Below are positions 36,050 to 45,435 of a DNA stretch of 64,000 nucleotides, one piece after another. The notes under the pieces are model-generated. The model searched no databases. It was given only the letters and a program-made list of their open reading frames with translations, and was not told the DNA's origin. Positions within the stretch are counted from its first letter, which is position 1; each line of letters starts with the position of its first letter. The stretch lies in assembly GCF_009827445.1 (NCBI RefSeq), contig NZ_WTYI01000001.1, forward strand, positions 894,281 through 958,280, in the 5' to 3' direction. This stretch comes from Qipengyuania aquimaris (GTDB lineage Bacteria > Pseudomonadota > Alphaproteobacteria > Sphingomonadales > Sphingomonadaceae). A program made the position numbers and the translations under genes.

Positions 36050-37345
36050 ATGATGATTTTCACCCGTCTTTCCAAGGCTTCGAGCACGTCTTCGGCGCTC
36101 GCCCTTGCCATGATCCTCGGTGCGACCGGAACAGCTGCGACCGTCGCGCTGGAGCAGCCCGCTTTCGCGCAGAAGAAAAAGAAGAAGGACGCCAAGGCGG
36201 ACGCTAAGAATTATTCCAAGGAATTCATCGCGGTCTATCAACCCGTTGCGGAACAGGTCAACGGTGGCAGCCCCGACTGGAACGCTATCTCGGCCCAACG
36301 TGCTGCAGTTGTCGCCGCCGTACAGACCGAAGACGATCGTATGGTCGCCGGTAACCTGGTCTACAGCATCGGTAACAACCTCAATGATCGCTCGCTCCAA
36401 CTCGAGGGTGTCGAACTGATGCTCGCAAGCGGCAAGGTCGCAGCCGAATCGCAGGGGCAATACAACCTGCTAGCCGGCCAGCTCGCCTATAACGCCGATG
36501 ACTACCCGAAAGCGCGTACCTACCTCATGAAGGCAGTAGAACTCGGTGCTACGGAAAGTCAGCCAGAAGGCCTCGTCGCCGAATCTTACTTCAGCGAAGA
36601 AAACTACAAGGCAGGCCTGGACTACCTGGCGTCCGCCATCGCCGCGCGTGAAGCTGCGGGCGAAGCGGTCAACGAGCAATGGGTCCGTCGCGGCCTGCAG
36701 ATGTCCTACAACAACCAGATGAAAGCCGAGCTGACTGACTTCGCGCAGCTTTTCATCAAGCACTTCCCTACCCAGCAGAACTGGGGCGAGGTCGTTGCAA
36801 TCACCGCCTATGGTGGTGGATGGCAGAATCCTGAAATCCTCGACCTCATGCGCCTTGCACGTGATGCCGACGCCCTGCGCGACGAGCGTATGTATGCCGA
36901 CTACATCGACAGCGCCGATTATCGCCGTCTCCCCGGTGAAGTCGCTGCCGTCATTAACGAAGGCTACACCAAGGGTACGCTGAAGCGCACGGACACCTAT
37001 GTTTCGGAAATCTTCGGTATGGCTACCGATCGTGCCAAGACCGACCGCGCCGATCTTTCGGGTATCCTGACCGGTGCGCGCGGAGCTTCCGATCTTCGTA
37101 CCGTCATGACCGGAGCCGACCTCGCGCTCAGCTATGGCGATTACGCAGCTGCTGAAACGCTTTACACGAAGGCACTGGGCCTTGCCGGCGTCAACTCCGA
37201 TCTCGCTCGGACGCGTCTCGGTATAGCTCAGCTGGAGCAGGGCAAGAGTGCGGAAGCTATCGAGAGCTTCAACGCCGTTGCGGGCCAGCGTGCTGCCATT
37301 GCCAAACTGTGGGCGATTTACGCCGAACAGCAGGGCGGCATGTAA
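36050..37345 (+). CDS. Exported protein with helical (TPR-like) repeats
   Basis: 431 residues, no firm family name. A Sec signal peptide (about residues 1-40) ends in PAFA, followed at once by QKKKKKDAKADAK, a lysine-rich stretch. The body is alpha-helical with TPR-like pairs: YNLLAGQLAYNADDYPKARTYLMKAVEL around residue 135, GDYAAAETLYTKALGLAGVNSDLARTRLGIAQ and AEAIESFNAVAGQ near the C-terminus. It resembles secreted TPR proteins common in Sphingomonadales, of unknown role. The ATG at 36053 is better spaced from GGGAG than the ATG at 36050. It is convergent with the NYN gene. Confidence 0.8.
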   Translation: MMIFTRLSKASSTSSALALAMILGATGTAATVALEQPAFAQKKKKKDAKADAKNYSKEFIAVYQPVAEQVNGGSPDWNAISAQRAAVVAAVQTEDDRMVAGNLVYSIGNNLNDRSLQLEGVELMLASGKVAAESQGQYNLLAGQLAYNADDYPKARTYLMKAVELGATESQPEGLVAESYFSEENYKAGLDYLASAIAAREAAGEAVNEQWVRRGLQMSYNNQMKAELTDFAQLFIKHFPTQQNWGEVVAITAYGGGWQNPEILDLMRLARDADALRDERMYADYIDSADYRRLPGEVAAVINEGYTKGTLKRTDTYVSEIFGMATDRAKTDRADLSGILTGARGASDLRTVMTGADLALSYGDYAAAETLYTKALGLAGVNSDLARTRLGIAQLEQGKSAEAIESFNAVAGQRAAIAKLWAIYAEQQGGM

Positions 37346-37359
37346 GACTGCAATCTTCT

Positions 37360-37409
37360 GATTGAGAAGCGGCGCGGATCCTACACGGGGTTCGCGCCGT
37401 TTCCCAATC
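37360..37409. terminator. Bidirectional terminator between the repeat protein and the NYN gene
   Basis: GGCGCG (37371-37376) pairs with CGCGCC (37393-37398). An outer GATTG (37360-37364) pairs with CAATC (37405-37409), and GTTT follows the inner stem. It lies between the two convergent stop codons and overlaps the end of the NYN gene. Confidence 0.7.
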
Positions 37410-38134
37410 TAGCGCAGGCGCTTGACCCAGACCGTGTTGTCGCGGCGCTCGACCTTGAATTGCTCGATAGCCTCGAACAGGTCCGACAGTCGCTTGAAAC
37501 CGTAGTTACGCACATCGAAGCTGGACCGGTTGCCTGCGATTTGGCCGACCTCTCCCATCTGGGCGAAACCTTCGTCGTCTCGACGGGCTGCTTTCCAGGC
37601 CGTGCCGAGCAGCTCGACCAGTTCTTCGTCGATCCCACCTTTCGGCTTCTTGCCGTTCTGCTTGGGAGCGTCAACTTCATCCGATGCGCCTTTGATGAGT
37701 GCGTCAATATCGATGAAACGGGTACACGCGCTCTTGAAGGCATCCGGAGTCTTGTTCTTGCTTCCGAAGCCGTAGACGAGCAGGCCGTCTTGCCTGAGGC
37801 GGGTGGCCAGCGGCGTGAAGTCGCTGTCCGAACTCATGATCCCGAAACCGTCTACCTTGCCTTGGTAGAGGAGGTCGATCGCGTCGATAGTCATCGCCAT
37901 GTCGGTGGCGTTCTTGCCCGCCGTCATGTCGAATTGCTGGTAAGGAAGGATCCCGTACTTGTGGCTCAGCGGCCCCCAATTCTGGAGATTAGGCTTGGTG
38001 AAGTTGCCGTAGGCGCGCTTGATGTTCACCTGTCCCAGTTCGGCCATGACTGTCAGGACCGGATCGATCCCTTTGGGCGAGGTGTTGTCGGCATCGATCA
38101 GCAGCGCGATGTTTTGTAGCGGTTTTTCAGGCAT
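37409..38134 (-). CDS. NYN-domain protein (predicted RNase) with OST-HTH/LOTUS-like C-terminus
   Basis: 241 residues. The N-terminal 150 residues match the NYN/DUF88 (LabA-like) PIN-fold family: NIALLIDADN (first Asp), KNATDMAMTIDAIDLLY and IMSSDSDFTPLATRLRQ, carrying the conserved acidic residues expected to bind metal. The C-terminal part (about 170-241, AWKAARRDDEGFAQMGEVGQ ... YGFKRLSDLFEAIEQFKVE) resembles an OST-HTH/LOTUS RNA-binding domain. This two-domain layout suggests an RNA-processing nuclease. It is the last gene after sbtA-sbtB-CA with 36 bp spacing, so it may be co-transcribed, though its link to carbon uptake is unproven. Confidence 0.83.
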   Translation of the reverse strand: MPEKPLQNIALLIDADNTSPKGIDPVLTVMAELGQVNIKRAYGNFTKPNLQNWGPLSHKYGILPYQQFDMTAGKNATDMAMTIDAIDLLYQGKVDGFGIMSSDSDFTPLATRLRQDGLLVYGFGSKNKTPDAFKSACTRFIDIDALIKGASDEVDAPKQNGKKPKGGIDEELVELLGTAWKAARRDDEGFAQMGEVGQIAGNRSSFDVRNYGFKRLSDLFEAIEQFKVERRDNTVWVKRLR

Positions 38135-38170
38135 GGGTGCTCCTTGGGGTTACAAGCGCGCCCTTGCAAG

Positions 38171-38812
38171 TCACTTCGCAGGCTGGAATTCGCGCGTCTC
38201 TTCATCGCGCACGTAGAGAACACCCTCTGCGATCGAGAAGAATGCTCCACGCAGCTTGAGCGTACCTTCGGCTTCGCCTTTCTGAACACAGGCGAAGGTC
38301 CTAAGATTGTCGAGGCTGACGCCGACAGCTGCAAGCTCCATTGCGCGCTCGGCCTCCGGGCCCTCGGTGCCGTATTTTGAGGCAACCTCGTCGCGAGCGT
38401 CATCGAGCAGGCCGACCCAATTTGCGATAAAGCCGCCTTCGCCCAAGGCATTGCCGTAAAGATCGCGCGATAATGCTGCCTGACAGCCCCCGCACATGCC
38501 GTGACCCATGACGACGATTTGCCGGACTTTCAGGAAGTTAACAGCAAACTCCAGAGCCGCGGAGACACCGTGCTGGCCGGGTGTGTCCTCGAACGGCGGA
38601 ACCAGTGCGGCGACATTGCGCACGACGAAAATCTCGCCCGGATCGACGTCGAAGATCTGGGCAGGGTCCACGCGACTGTCGGAGCAACCGATGATCATGA
38701 GCTTGGGGCTCTGGCCTTCCGAAACCAGCTTGTCATATCGCTCACGCTGCTCGGGATAGCCGTCGGCCCGGAAGCGATGATAGCCGCGCAACAATTCGGT
38801 GAATTCGGGCAT
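38171..38812 (-). CDS. Beta-class carbonic anhydrase
   Basis: 213 residues. It interconverts CO2 and bicarbonate in the cytoplasm. Zinc ligands C43 in GCSDSRVDP, H104 and C107 in GHGMCGGC are present, with the Asp-Arg dyad D45/R47. The segment IFVVRNVAALVPPFED is typical of the plant-like/beta clade. The start at 38812 shares its A with the TAA stop of the PII-like gene (TAATG), so the two are tightly coupled. It forms a bicarbonate cassette with sbtA and the PII-like gene. I chose the ATG at 38812; a longer reading overlaps the PII gene. Confidence 0.95.
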   Translation of the reverse strand: MPEFTELLRGYHRFRADGYPEQRERYDKLVSEGQSPKLMIIGCSDSRVDPAQIFDVDPGEIFVVRNVAALVPPFEDTPGQHGVSAALEFAVNFLKVRQIVVMGHGMCGGCQAALSRDLYGNALGEGGFIANWVGLLDDARDEVASKYGTEGPEAERAMELAAVGVSLDNLRTFACVQKGEAEGTLKLRGAFFSIAEGVLYVRDEETREFQPAK

Positions 38813-39120
38813 TAGAAACGTTCCCCGCGAATTACCTCGACATCCCACATCGACAGCAGCAGCCCGTGACTGGTGAGGATCGGCGCAATATCTTCCGCCA
38901 GGGCCATCGCCTTGTCCTGAGGAGCAATTGTCAGCACCAGGACCTTGTCCGTTCCCATCACTCGCTCTTCACGCCAACGCCCTTCGCGCCCCTTGCCGGA
39001 CTGGACCGGAGTGATCGTCCATCCGGTAATGCCGACACGATCGATCGCATCGGTAACGCGGCGCTGCAACGCCGTGTCGGTGAGTATCTCTATGCGTTTC
39101 CGGATGACGGTTTCGATCAT
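38812..39120 (-). CDS. PII-like protein of the SbtB type
   Basis: A 102-residue PII-superfamily trimer-type protein. It begins MIETVIRKRIEILTDTALQRRVTDAIDRVGI, with a ferredoxin-like PII fold and a region (SGKGREGRWREERVMGTD) occupying the T-loop position. The C-terminal cysteine R-loop of some cyanobacterial SbtB is not seen. SbtB binds adenyl nucleotides and blocks the bicarbonate transporter SbtA. Position directly after sbtA (10-bp gap) and before carbonic anhydrase strongly supports that role. I chose the ATG at 39120. It is not the GlnB/GlnK type used with NtrB; no such gene is in the window. Confidence 0.85.
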   Translation of the reverse strand: MIETVIRKRIEILTDTALQRRVTDAIDRVGITGWTITPVQSGKGREGRWREERVMGTDKVLVLTIAPQDKAMALAEDIAPILTSHGLLLSMWDVEVIRGERF

Positions 39121-39130
39121 TTCAGGTCTC

Positions 39131-40111
39131 TCAGCCGGCAGCCAGGCGGCTCGCCAGAGCGCCAATCAAGCCGATATTGATTAGGATGTTGAACGGGAAG
39201 GTCACGCTCAGCGACATGGTGAGGTAGATACCCGCATCGGCTTGCGGCAGGGCAAGCCGCATGGCCGCAGGCACGGCAATATAGCTGGCGCTGGCACACA
39301 GGACGCCGAGAGCCGCTGCAGAGCCGACATCGAGCCCGATAGCGCTACCGAGCAGTGTGCCGAGCGCCCCGTTCACCAGTGGGAGGAATATTGCGACGAG
39401 GGCAAGGCGAACGGTCATTGCCCGGGCATCCATCAGGCGGCGCGCGGCGATCAGGCCCATATCCAGCAGGAACAGGCACAGCACGCCCTTGAAACCCGCC
39501 TGGAAAAACGGCTCGACATCGGCAAACCCGCTCGCGCCGGAAATCATGCCGATCGCGAAAGCTCCGAGGAGGAGCACCACTGATGCATTGAAGAACACCT
39601 CATGGAGCAGTTCGCCCGTTCCCTGCTGGCTCTTGGCGTCCGTCTTGTCGATCGCCTTGCGGGCAAGCATCAGTCCGGTGAGGATGGCCGGAGTTTCCAT
39701 TGCAGCCATCACGGCCACCATGAACCCGCCGGGGGGGATACCGCGAAGCTCGTAAACTTGCACTGCAGTAACGAACGTGACCACGCTGACAGATCCATAG
39801 TGGGCCGCGACCGCGCCTGAATTCAGCGTGTCGAGCTTCGCAAAACCCTTGAGCACCACGAAGGCAAACAGCGGGAGGAGGAAACTTGCACTGATGCCGG
39901 CAAGAAGGGCGAGGGCGACCGTCGTGTCGACGCCGCTTTCAGAAACCGCGACCCCGCCCTTTAGGCCGATCGCGGCCATCAGGTACAACGACATGCCTTT
40001 GGCGAGCGCCTCCGGAACGGCAAGTTCGGACCTAGCGAAGGCCGCAAGCATCCCCAATACGAAGAACAGGATCACGGGAGATGTAAAGGTCTCGAGCGTT
40101 GCAGCATCCAT
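39131..40111 (-). CDS. sbtA: SbtA-family sodium-dependent bicarbonate transporter
   Basis: 326 residues with about 10 hydrophobic helices. It matches the SbtA (DUF897) family: VILFFVLGMLAAFARSELAVPEALAK at the N-terminus, MSLYLMAAIGLKGGVAV, AAHYGSVSVVTFVTAVQVYE in the first half and the repeat LGVLCASASYIAVPAAMRLALP in the second. SbtA imports bicarbonate with sodium. Known SbtA occurs in cyanobacteria and many heterotrophs. I chose the ATG at 40111; the longer reading adds a non-conserved Pro-rich extension. First gene of sbtA-sbtB-CA(-NYN). It is divergent from lipA with about 90-100 bp between starts. Confidence 0.9.
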   Translation of the reverse strand: MDAATLETFTSPVILFFVLGMLAAFARSELAVPEALAKGMSLYLMAAIGLKGGVAVSESGVDTTVALALLAGISASFLLPLFAFVVLKGFAKLDTLNSGAVAAHYGSVSVVTFVTAVQVYELRGIPPGGFMVAVMAAMETPAILTGLMLARKAIDKTDAKSQQGTGELLHEVFFNASVVLLLGAFAIGMISGASGFADVEPFFQAGFKGVLCLFLLDMGLIAARRLMDARAMTVRLALVAIFLPLVNGALGTLLGSAIGLDVGSAAALGVLCASASYIAVPAAMRLALPQADAGIYLTMSLSVTFPFNILINIGLIGALASRLAAG

Positions 40112-40200
40112 GCGCGTTTCAGTAGAATGCGCCGAGTGCAACGGCAAGTAAGCAATGGGCAACATATCCACGGGTTGCTTGGGAGGCCCGGCAAGCCTAG

Positions 40201-41166
40201 ATGGGCGGCGCAATGAACGACCTTTCCTCCGCTCCCGCCCCCGAAGACGAACGCCCGCGCAAGCAGCGCAAGCCGGACTGGATCCGGGTGAAAGCGCCCG
40301 TCAGCAAGGGTTACCAGGAAACGCGCAAGCTTATGCGCGACCTCAAGCTCAATACGGTATGCGAAGAAGCGGCCTGTCCCAATATCGGCGAATGCTGGGA
40401 CAAGAAGCACGCCACCGTCATGATCCTGGGCGATGTCTGCACCCGCGCCTGCGCCTTCTGTAATGTGAAGACCGGAATGCCGCGGCTCGTCGATCCGATG
40501 GAGCCGGAGAATGTCGCGATCGCAGCTGGCCAGATGGGTTTGCAGCACATCGTTATCACGAGTGTCGACCGCGACGACCTGCCCGATGGCGGTGCCGGTC
40601 AGTTCGTGAAGGTGATCAAGGCGCTGCGTCGCGAAACGCCGGACACGACAATCGAGATCCTAACGCCAGACTTCCGCGGCAAGATGCGCCCGGCAGTCGA
40701 AGCGATCTGCGAGGCGGGACCGGACGTTTACAACCACAACCTCGAAACCGTGCCGCGCCTCTATCCAACGATCCGGCCTGGCGCGCGCTACTATGCCTCG
40801 CTGCGACTCCTCGAAGAGGTGAAGTCGCACGATCCGATGATCTTCACCAAGTCGGGCATCATGCTCGGCCTCGGCGAGCAGCGCCTCGAAGTGCACCAGG
40901 TGATGGACGACATGCGCAGCGCGGACGTCGATTTCATTACCATGGGCCAGTACCTCCAGCCCACGCCTCGCCATGCCAATGTAGAAGACTTCGTTACGCC
41001 CAAGGCTTTCGCGGCCTATGGTTCGATCGCGCGTGCAAAGGGGTTCCTCCAGGTGGCTTCGAGCCCGCTGACGCGGTCGAGCTATCACGCTGGCGACGAT
41101 TTTGCGCAGATGCGGGCGGCGCGTGAAGCCAAGCTTGCGAAGGAGCAGGCGAGGGCGTCCGCCTGA
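40201..41166 (+). CDS. lipA: Lipoyl synthase
   Basis: A radical-SAM enzyme of 321 residues that inserts two sulfurs into protein-bound octanoate, making lipoate for PDH and other 2-oxoacid dehydrogenases. The auxiliary cluster cysteines are C54, C59 and C65 ([12 protein letters not shown]). The radical-SAM cluster is C80, C84 and C87 (CTRACAFC), and the C-terminal RSSYHAGDD carries the cluster serine ligand. Two starts are possible, ATG at 40201 or ATG at 40213, the latter 4 bases after GGCGG. It overlaps the downstream COQ10-like gene by 1 base (TGATG). Its product serves pdhB in this window. Confidence 0.97.
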   Translation: MGGAMNDLSSAPAPEDERPRKQRKPDWIRVKAPVSKGYQETRKLMRDLKLNTVCEEAACPNIGECWDKKHATVMILGDVCTRACAFCNVKTGMPRLVDPMEPENVAIAAGQMGLQHIVITSVDRDDLPDGGAGQFVKVIKALRRETPDTTIEILTPDFRGKMRPAVEAICEAGPDVYNHNLETVPRLYPTIRPGARYYASLRLLEEVKSHDPMIFTKSGIMLGLGEQRLEVHQVMDDMRSADVDFITMGQYLQPTPRHANVEDFVTPKAFAAYGSIARAKGFLQVASSPLTRSSYHAGDDFAQMRAAREAKLAKEQARASA

Positions 41167-41621
41167 TGCCAGGCATCACCGAGACCCGGCGGCTTCCCTA
41201 CAGCTGTGAGCAGATGTTCGACCTCGTCGCCGACGTCGGCAACTATTCGAAGTTCCTGCCATGGGTTGTGGCGACGAGGGTGCGCAGCGACAACGAGACC
41301 GAAATGGTCGCCGACATGCTCGTCGGCTTCAAGGCTATACGCGAGAAATTCACTTCACGGGTGGTCAAGAGCCGACCTGACTTCATCGAAGTGTTCTACG
41401 TCGACGGTCCGCTCAAGGATCTCGACAACAAGTGGACCTTCCGCTGTCTGCCCGATGGCGGTTGCGAGATCGATTTTTGCGTCGATTTCAGCTTTCGCAA
41501 TTCGGTCTTCGAAGCGCTGGCCGGCCAGTATTTCGACCGCGCGTTCCGCAAGATGGTCGAAGCCTTTGAAAAGCGCGCCGACGATCTTTACGGCCGCGAA
41601 AACGCCGCAGCGAACCTTTAA
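41166..41621 (+). CDS. COQ10/RatA-like START-domain protein
   Basis: A 151-residue polyketide-cyclase/START-like protein. The N-terminus TRRLPYSCEQMFDLVADVGNYSKFLPWVVATRV is the signature of the coenzyme Q-binding COQ10 family, also called RatA in bacteria. Conserved FRNSVFEALAGQYFDRAFRKMVEAFEKRA closes the domain. It probably binds ubiquinone or a lipid and supports respiration; a ribosome-binding toxin role claimed for E. coli RatA is an alternative. It overlaps lipA by 1 base and is convergent with cinA (4-base stop overlap). Confidence 0.88.
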   Translation: MPGITETRRLPYSCEQMFDLVADVGNYSKFLPWVVATRVRSDNETEMVADMLVGFKAIREKFTSRVVKSRPDFIEVFYVDGPLKDLDNKWTFRCLPDGGCEIDFCVDFSFRNSVFEALAGQYFDRAFRKMVEAFEKRADDLYGRENAAANL

Positions 41622-42121
41622 GGTAGAAGCAGGTCCAGCGCGCAGAGCACCGCTTCCTTGCGGATTTCGGCACGCGATGTCGGCTCGAAACGTTTCAGTT
41701 CGCCTTCCGGTTCACCTTCATCACCGCGCACGACCTTGGCGAAGACCACAGTTCCCACGGGTTTCAGCTGCGTTCCGCCGCCGGGTCCGGCAACGCCGCT
41801 GATCGCAACCGCGACATCGGCATTGCTGCGCGCCAGCGCTCCCTTGGCCATTGCCCAGGCGCAGGCGATCGAAACCGCACCGAAAGTCTCGATGATATCG
41901 AGCGAGACGTCGAGCATCTCCATCTTCGATTCGTTCGAGTAGGTCACGAACCCGCGATCCAGGACGGCAGACGAGCCGGGAATCTCGGTCAGCGCGGCCG
42001 CGACAAGACCGCCCGTGCAGCTTTCTGCCACAACGACCTTGCGTCCTGCAGCAGAATTCTCGTCGATCACCCGCTTGGCGAGTTCGTCGATCTCTTCGGG
42101 GAGTAGGGCCTGGAGCGTCAT
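41618..42121 (-). CDS. CinA C-terminal domain protein (nicotinamide-nucleotide amidohydrolase, PncC)
   Basis: About 167 residues, only the CinA amidohydrolase domain. VVVAESCTGGLVAAALTEIPGSS, with the catalytic serine, and DVAVAISGVAGPGGGTQLKPVGTV are diagnostic. It deaminates NMN to NaMN, recycling the pyridine product of DNA ligase and other NAD-using enzymes. The full-length CinA N-terminal molybdopterin-like domain is absent, as usual in alphaproteobacteria. The ATG at 42121 is preceded by AGAGGTG. It lies downstream of ispDF (about 14 bp) on the minus strand. Confidence 0.93.
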   Translation of the reverse strand: MTLQALLPEEIDELAKRVIDENSAAGRKVVVAESCTGGLVAAALTEIPGSSAVLDRGFVTYSNESKMEMLDVSLDIIETFGAVSIACAWAMAKGALARSNADVAVAISGVAGPGGGTQLKPVGTVVFAKVVRGDEGEPEGELKRFEPTSRAEIRKEAVLCALDLLLP

Positions 42122-42135
42122 GCTCACCTCTTGAT

Positions 42136-43275
42136 TTAGTTGCGGATTACCGTCGCGATTGCCTGTGCGGCTATACCTTCGCCACGACCGGTAAATCCCA
42201 GCCTTTCGGTGGTGGTCGCCTTCACCGATATGCTGTCGATGTCAACGCCTGCGAGGTCAGCGATCCGCGCTCTCATGGCCTCGCGGTGGGGGCCGATCTT
42301 GGGCGCTTCGCAGATTATCGTCAGGTCGATGTTGCCGATACGGTACCCTGCCTCGCCAACCAGCTTCGCGGCGTGTAGCAGGAACCTGTCACTGCTTGCG
42401 CCCTTCCATTGCGGATCGCTGGGAGGAAAATGATCGCCGATATCGCCCCGTGCCACGGCGCCGAGGAGTGCATCGACAATTGTATGGAGGGCGACGTCTG
42501 CATCGCTGTGACCGGACAGGCCCTTTTCGTAGTCGATACGGATACCACCGAGCCATAGCTCTTCCCCTTGCACCAAGCGATGCACATCGAAACCCATGCC
42601 GGTTCTAACGTCGAGGGATGGGGTCACGAAATCCTCCGCAAATGTCAGCTTCTTCAATCGCTCGTCACCCTCGACCAGAGCCACGGCTCCTCCGCTTGCG
42701 CGAAGGACCTGCGCATCGTCGCCCGCATCGCGCGCGCCAGGCCAGTCCCTGTGGGCATCCAGGATTGCAGCGAAGCGGAAGGCCTGCGGGGTCTGTACCC
42801 GCCGCAAGACATCCCTATCGGCCGATCCGGACATCAAGCCTTCGGTATCGATGGCAAGGCTGTCGACGACAGGCAGGGTCGGGATCGCGCCTTCGTGAGT
42901 TTCCAACGCTTCCAGCAGGCCAGCGATCACTGCACGTGGGACGTCCGGGCGCGCGGCATCGTGGATGAGGACGTTATCGGCAGTCCCAATGGCTTCCAGC
43001 GCTCTGGCGACCGATTCCTGCCGGGTGCTGCCTCCTTCGACCCGCAAGACTTCCAGTCCGGCCAAAGCCTCCCTTGCAAGCGCTTCACCGCCAGGCGGAA
43101 TTGCTACGACCACTTGGCTGGCACCCTCGGCGAGGAAAGCCTCGACCGAATGGCGCACGACCGGCTTGCCGCGCCACATCGCAAACTGCTTAGGCAGAGG
43201 CTGGCCGGCACGAATGCCCTTGCCGGCAGCCACGACGATTGCTGCGAAGGCGGGGAGGGGGGGATGGTTTGCCAT
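42136..43275 (-). CDS. ispDF: Bifunctional IspD/IspF (MEP pathway)
   Basis: A 379-residue fusion of MEP cytidylyltransferase (IspD, about 1-220) and ME-cPP synthase (IspF, about 222-379) for isoprenoid synthesis. IspD has AAIVVAAGKGIRAG, PKQFAMWRGKPV and IHDAARPDVP. IspF has GMGFDVHRLVQGEELWLGGI, with the metal Asp and His, and GLSGHSDADVALHTIVDALLGAVARGDIGDHFPP. The ispDF fusion is common in alphaproteobacteria. The IspE step acts between them and is not in the window. I chose the ATG at 43275; it is divergent from dusB. Confidence 0.97.
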   Translation of the reverse strand: MANHPPLPAFAAIVVAAGKGIRAGQPLPKQFAMWRGKPVVRHSVEAFLAEGASQVVVAIPPGGEALAREALAGLEVLRVEGGSTRQESVARALEAIGTADNVLIHDAARPDVPRAVIAGLLEALETHEGAIPTLPVVDSLAIDTEGLMSGSADRDVLRRVQTPQAFRFAAILDAHRDWPGARDAGDDAQVLRASGGAVALVEGDERLKKLTFAEDFVTPSLDVRTGMGFDVHRLVQGEELWLGGIRIDYEKGLSGHSDADVALHTIVDALLGAVARGDIGDHFPPSDPQWKGASSDRFLLHAAKLVGEAGYRIGNIDLTIICEAPKIGPHREAMRARIADLAGVDIDSISVKATTTERLGFTGRGEGIAAQAIATVIRN

Positions 43276-43354
43276 CGCCTTGCCCGCTAGCCGCTTGCCG
43301 TTTTCGCTGCAACGCACTATGTGCCTGCCCAATTATTAGGCACACGCGAAAATC

Positions 43355-44374
43355 ATGAGCGCCCATCCCCAACCGCCCGTAGCACCCAGGCCGATCGACA
43401 TCGGCAACGTCCGGATCGATACGCCCGTCGTTCTGGCCCCGATGACGGGTGTCACCGACCTGCCCTTCCGCAAGATGGTGCGGCGGTATGGTTCGGGCCT
43501 CAACGTGACCGAAATGATCGCGAGCGAAGCGGCGATCCGCGAGACACGGCAATCTGTCCAGAAAGCTGCATGGGATCCGACCGAAGAGCCTGTTTCGATG
43601 CAGCTGGTGGGCTGTGATCCGGGCAGCATGGCCGAGGCAGCCAAGCTCCAGGAAGGCAATGGCGCCGAGATTATCGACATCAACTTCGGCTGTCCAGTCC
43701 GCAAGGTCGTGGGGCAACTCGCCGGTTCGGCTCTCATGCGTGAAGTCGGACTTGCGACAAAATTGATGGAGGCCACCGTCAAGGCGGTGAACGTGCCCGT
43801 GACCGTGAAGATGCGCATGGGTTGGGATCACAGCGATCTCAACGCGCCGGAGCTGGCCCACATCGCCGAGGACCTCGGCGTGAAGATGGTCACCGTCCAC
43901 GGTCGCACGCGCAATCAGATGTACAAGGGAAGTGCGGACTGGGCCTTCGTGCGCAAGGTCAAGGATGCGGTCTCCATTCCCGTCATCGTGAATGGCGACA
44001 TCTGCACGGTCGACGATGCCGCCAATGCCCTCGACCAGTCAGGTGCCGACGGATTGATGATCGGCCGCGGCGCTTATGGAAAGCCATGGCTGCTATCGCA
44101 GGTCATGCACTGGTGGCGCACCGGCGAGACGCTGGAGAGCCCATCCTTCGATGAGCAGTATGAAGTCGTGGTCGAGCATTACAGGGATATGCTCGAGCTC
44201 TACGGTGAAGACGTGGGCGTGAAGATCGCGCGCAAGCACCTTGGCTGGTATACGAAGGGGATGCATGGCTCTGCGGAGTTTCGTAATCGCGTGAACTTCA
44301 TCGACCAAGCCCCTGTCGTTCTTGACGAACTCGAGCGATTCTACGAACCGTTTCTTAAACGGCGAGCAGCGTGA
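43355..44374 (+). CDS. dusB: tRNA-dihydrouridine synthase B (NifR3-like)
   Basis: A 339-residue FMN enzyme that reduces uridines in the tRNA D loop. [20 protein letters not shown], the catalytic Cys in [15 protein letters not shown], and [15 protein letters not shown] with [16 protein letters not shown] for FMN phosphate binding are all present. Known in alphaproteobacteria as nifR3, the gene ahead of ntrB. It overlaps ntrB by 4 bases (GTGA), as in rhizobia and Rhodobacter. Confidence 0.97.
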   Translation: MSAHPQPPVAPRPIDIGNVRIDTPVVLAPMTGVTDLPFRKMVRRYGSGLNVTEMIASEAAIRETRQSVQKAAWDPTEEPVSMQLVGCDPGSMAEAAKLQEGNGAEIIDINFGCPVRKVVGQLAGSALMREVGLATKLMEATVKAVNVPVTVKMRMGWDHSDLNAPELAHIAEDLGVKMVTVHGRTRNQMYKGSADWAFVRKVKDAVSIPVIVNGDICTVDDAANALDQSGADGLMIGRGAYGKPWLLSQVMHWWRTGETLESPSFDEQYEVVVEHYRDMLELYGEDVGVKIARKHLGWYTKGMHGSAEFRNRVNFIDQAPVVLDELERFYEPFLKRRAA

Positions 44375-45432
44375 GCGACGCGCCGTCGGCGTCGGTGCAG
44401 CTTGCAGGAATGGTCTTTGCCGTCCTGCTGGTCGATCCCGAAGGCTACGTGCACGAAGCCAATCCGCCCGCCGAGGAATTGCTCGGCAGGAGCGCGCGGC
44501 GAATTGTTGGTTGCAAGCTCCTCGATCTGATGAGCATCACACCTGACCGTGTCGAACAATCGCTCCTCGAGACTGATACGCAGCTTATCGCGCGCGGGCT
44601 GACAGTCTCCGCCGCCGGACGCGATCATCAGGTAAACCTCAGCTGTTCGCCGCTTCATGCGCACCCGGGATGGCGGGTCATCACCGTGTCCGAGGCAGGA
44701 CAGGGCGGAAACGAGAACGAAGACGAGGACCGCACCGAACTACGCGCGCCCGCAGTCCTAGCTCACGAAATCAAGAACCCCCTTTCGGCCATCCGCGGAG
44801 CGAGCCAGCTATTGGCGAAGCGCGCCAGCGAGCGGGACAAGCCGCTTGCCACGATGATCGAAGGCGAGGTTGCGCGCATAGCCAATCTGATCGACCGGAT
44901 GCAGCAGTTGGGCAGTTCCAACCCGGTCGAAACCGGCCCCTGCAATCTACACGAAGCAATTCGCGGGGCGATGGCCACGGTGAGGGCAGGCCGCGAAAAC
45001 GCCTGCGAACTGGTCGAAGAATTCGATCCTTCCCTGCCGCAGGTCGAGGCCGATCGCGGCGCGCTTGAACAGGTATTGATCAACCTGCTCGCCAATGCCT
45101 GCGATGCCAGCGTCGGGGTGGAGGATGCGCGCGTCGTGGTGCGTACACGCTTTGTGAGCGGGCTGGTTTTTTCCGCAATCCGGCTGGGTAAGCCTGTTCG
45201 CTTGCCGGTCGAGATAACCGTAACCGACATGGGGCGGGGCGTGCCGCCCGAATTGCGAGAGCAGATTTTCGAACCGTTCGTATCGGGCAAATCACAGGGG
45301 CAGGGCCTCGGGCTTGCTCTGGTGCGAAAGCTCTTGCGCGACATGGGAGGAAGGGTCGCCCACGAACGGGATGAGCGCGCAGGCCTCACCCATTTCCGCA
45401 TAAACCTGCCCGTTGCGCAGAAGGAAAACTGA
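44371..45432 (+). CDS. ntrB: Nitrogen regulation sensor histidine kinase NtrB
   Basis: A 353-residue soluble kinase that phosphorylates NtrC under nitrogen limitation. An N-terminal PAS-like domain (about 10-100) precedes the H box with H132 in [20 protein letters not shown]. An ATP-binding domain follows with the N box [13 protein letters not shown]1 [20 protein letters not shown] and G2 [13 protein letters not shown]. The start is GTG, overlapping the dusB stop. Its usual regulator GlnB is not nearby. ntrC follows after 3 bases. Confidence 0.96.
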   Translation: MSDAPSASVQLAGMVFAVLLVDPEGYVHEANPPAEELLGRSARRIVGCKLLDLMSITPDRVEQSLLETDTQLIARGLTVSAAGRDHQVNLSCSPLHAHPGWRVITVSEAGQGGNENEDEDRTELRAPAVLAHEIKNPLSAIRGASQLLAKRASERDKPLATMIEGEVARIANLIDRMQQLGSSNPVETGPCNLHEAIRGAMATVRAGRENACELVEEFDPSLPQVEADRGALEQVLINLLANACDASVGVEDARVVVRTRFVSGLVFSAIRLGKPVRLPVEITVTDMGRGVPPELREQIFEPFVSGKSQGQGLGLALVRKLLRDMGGRVAHERDERAGLTHFRINLPVAQKEN

Positions 45433-45435
45433 TCG

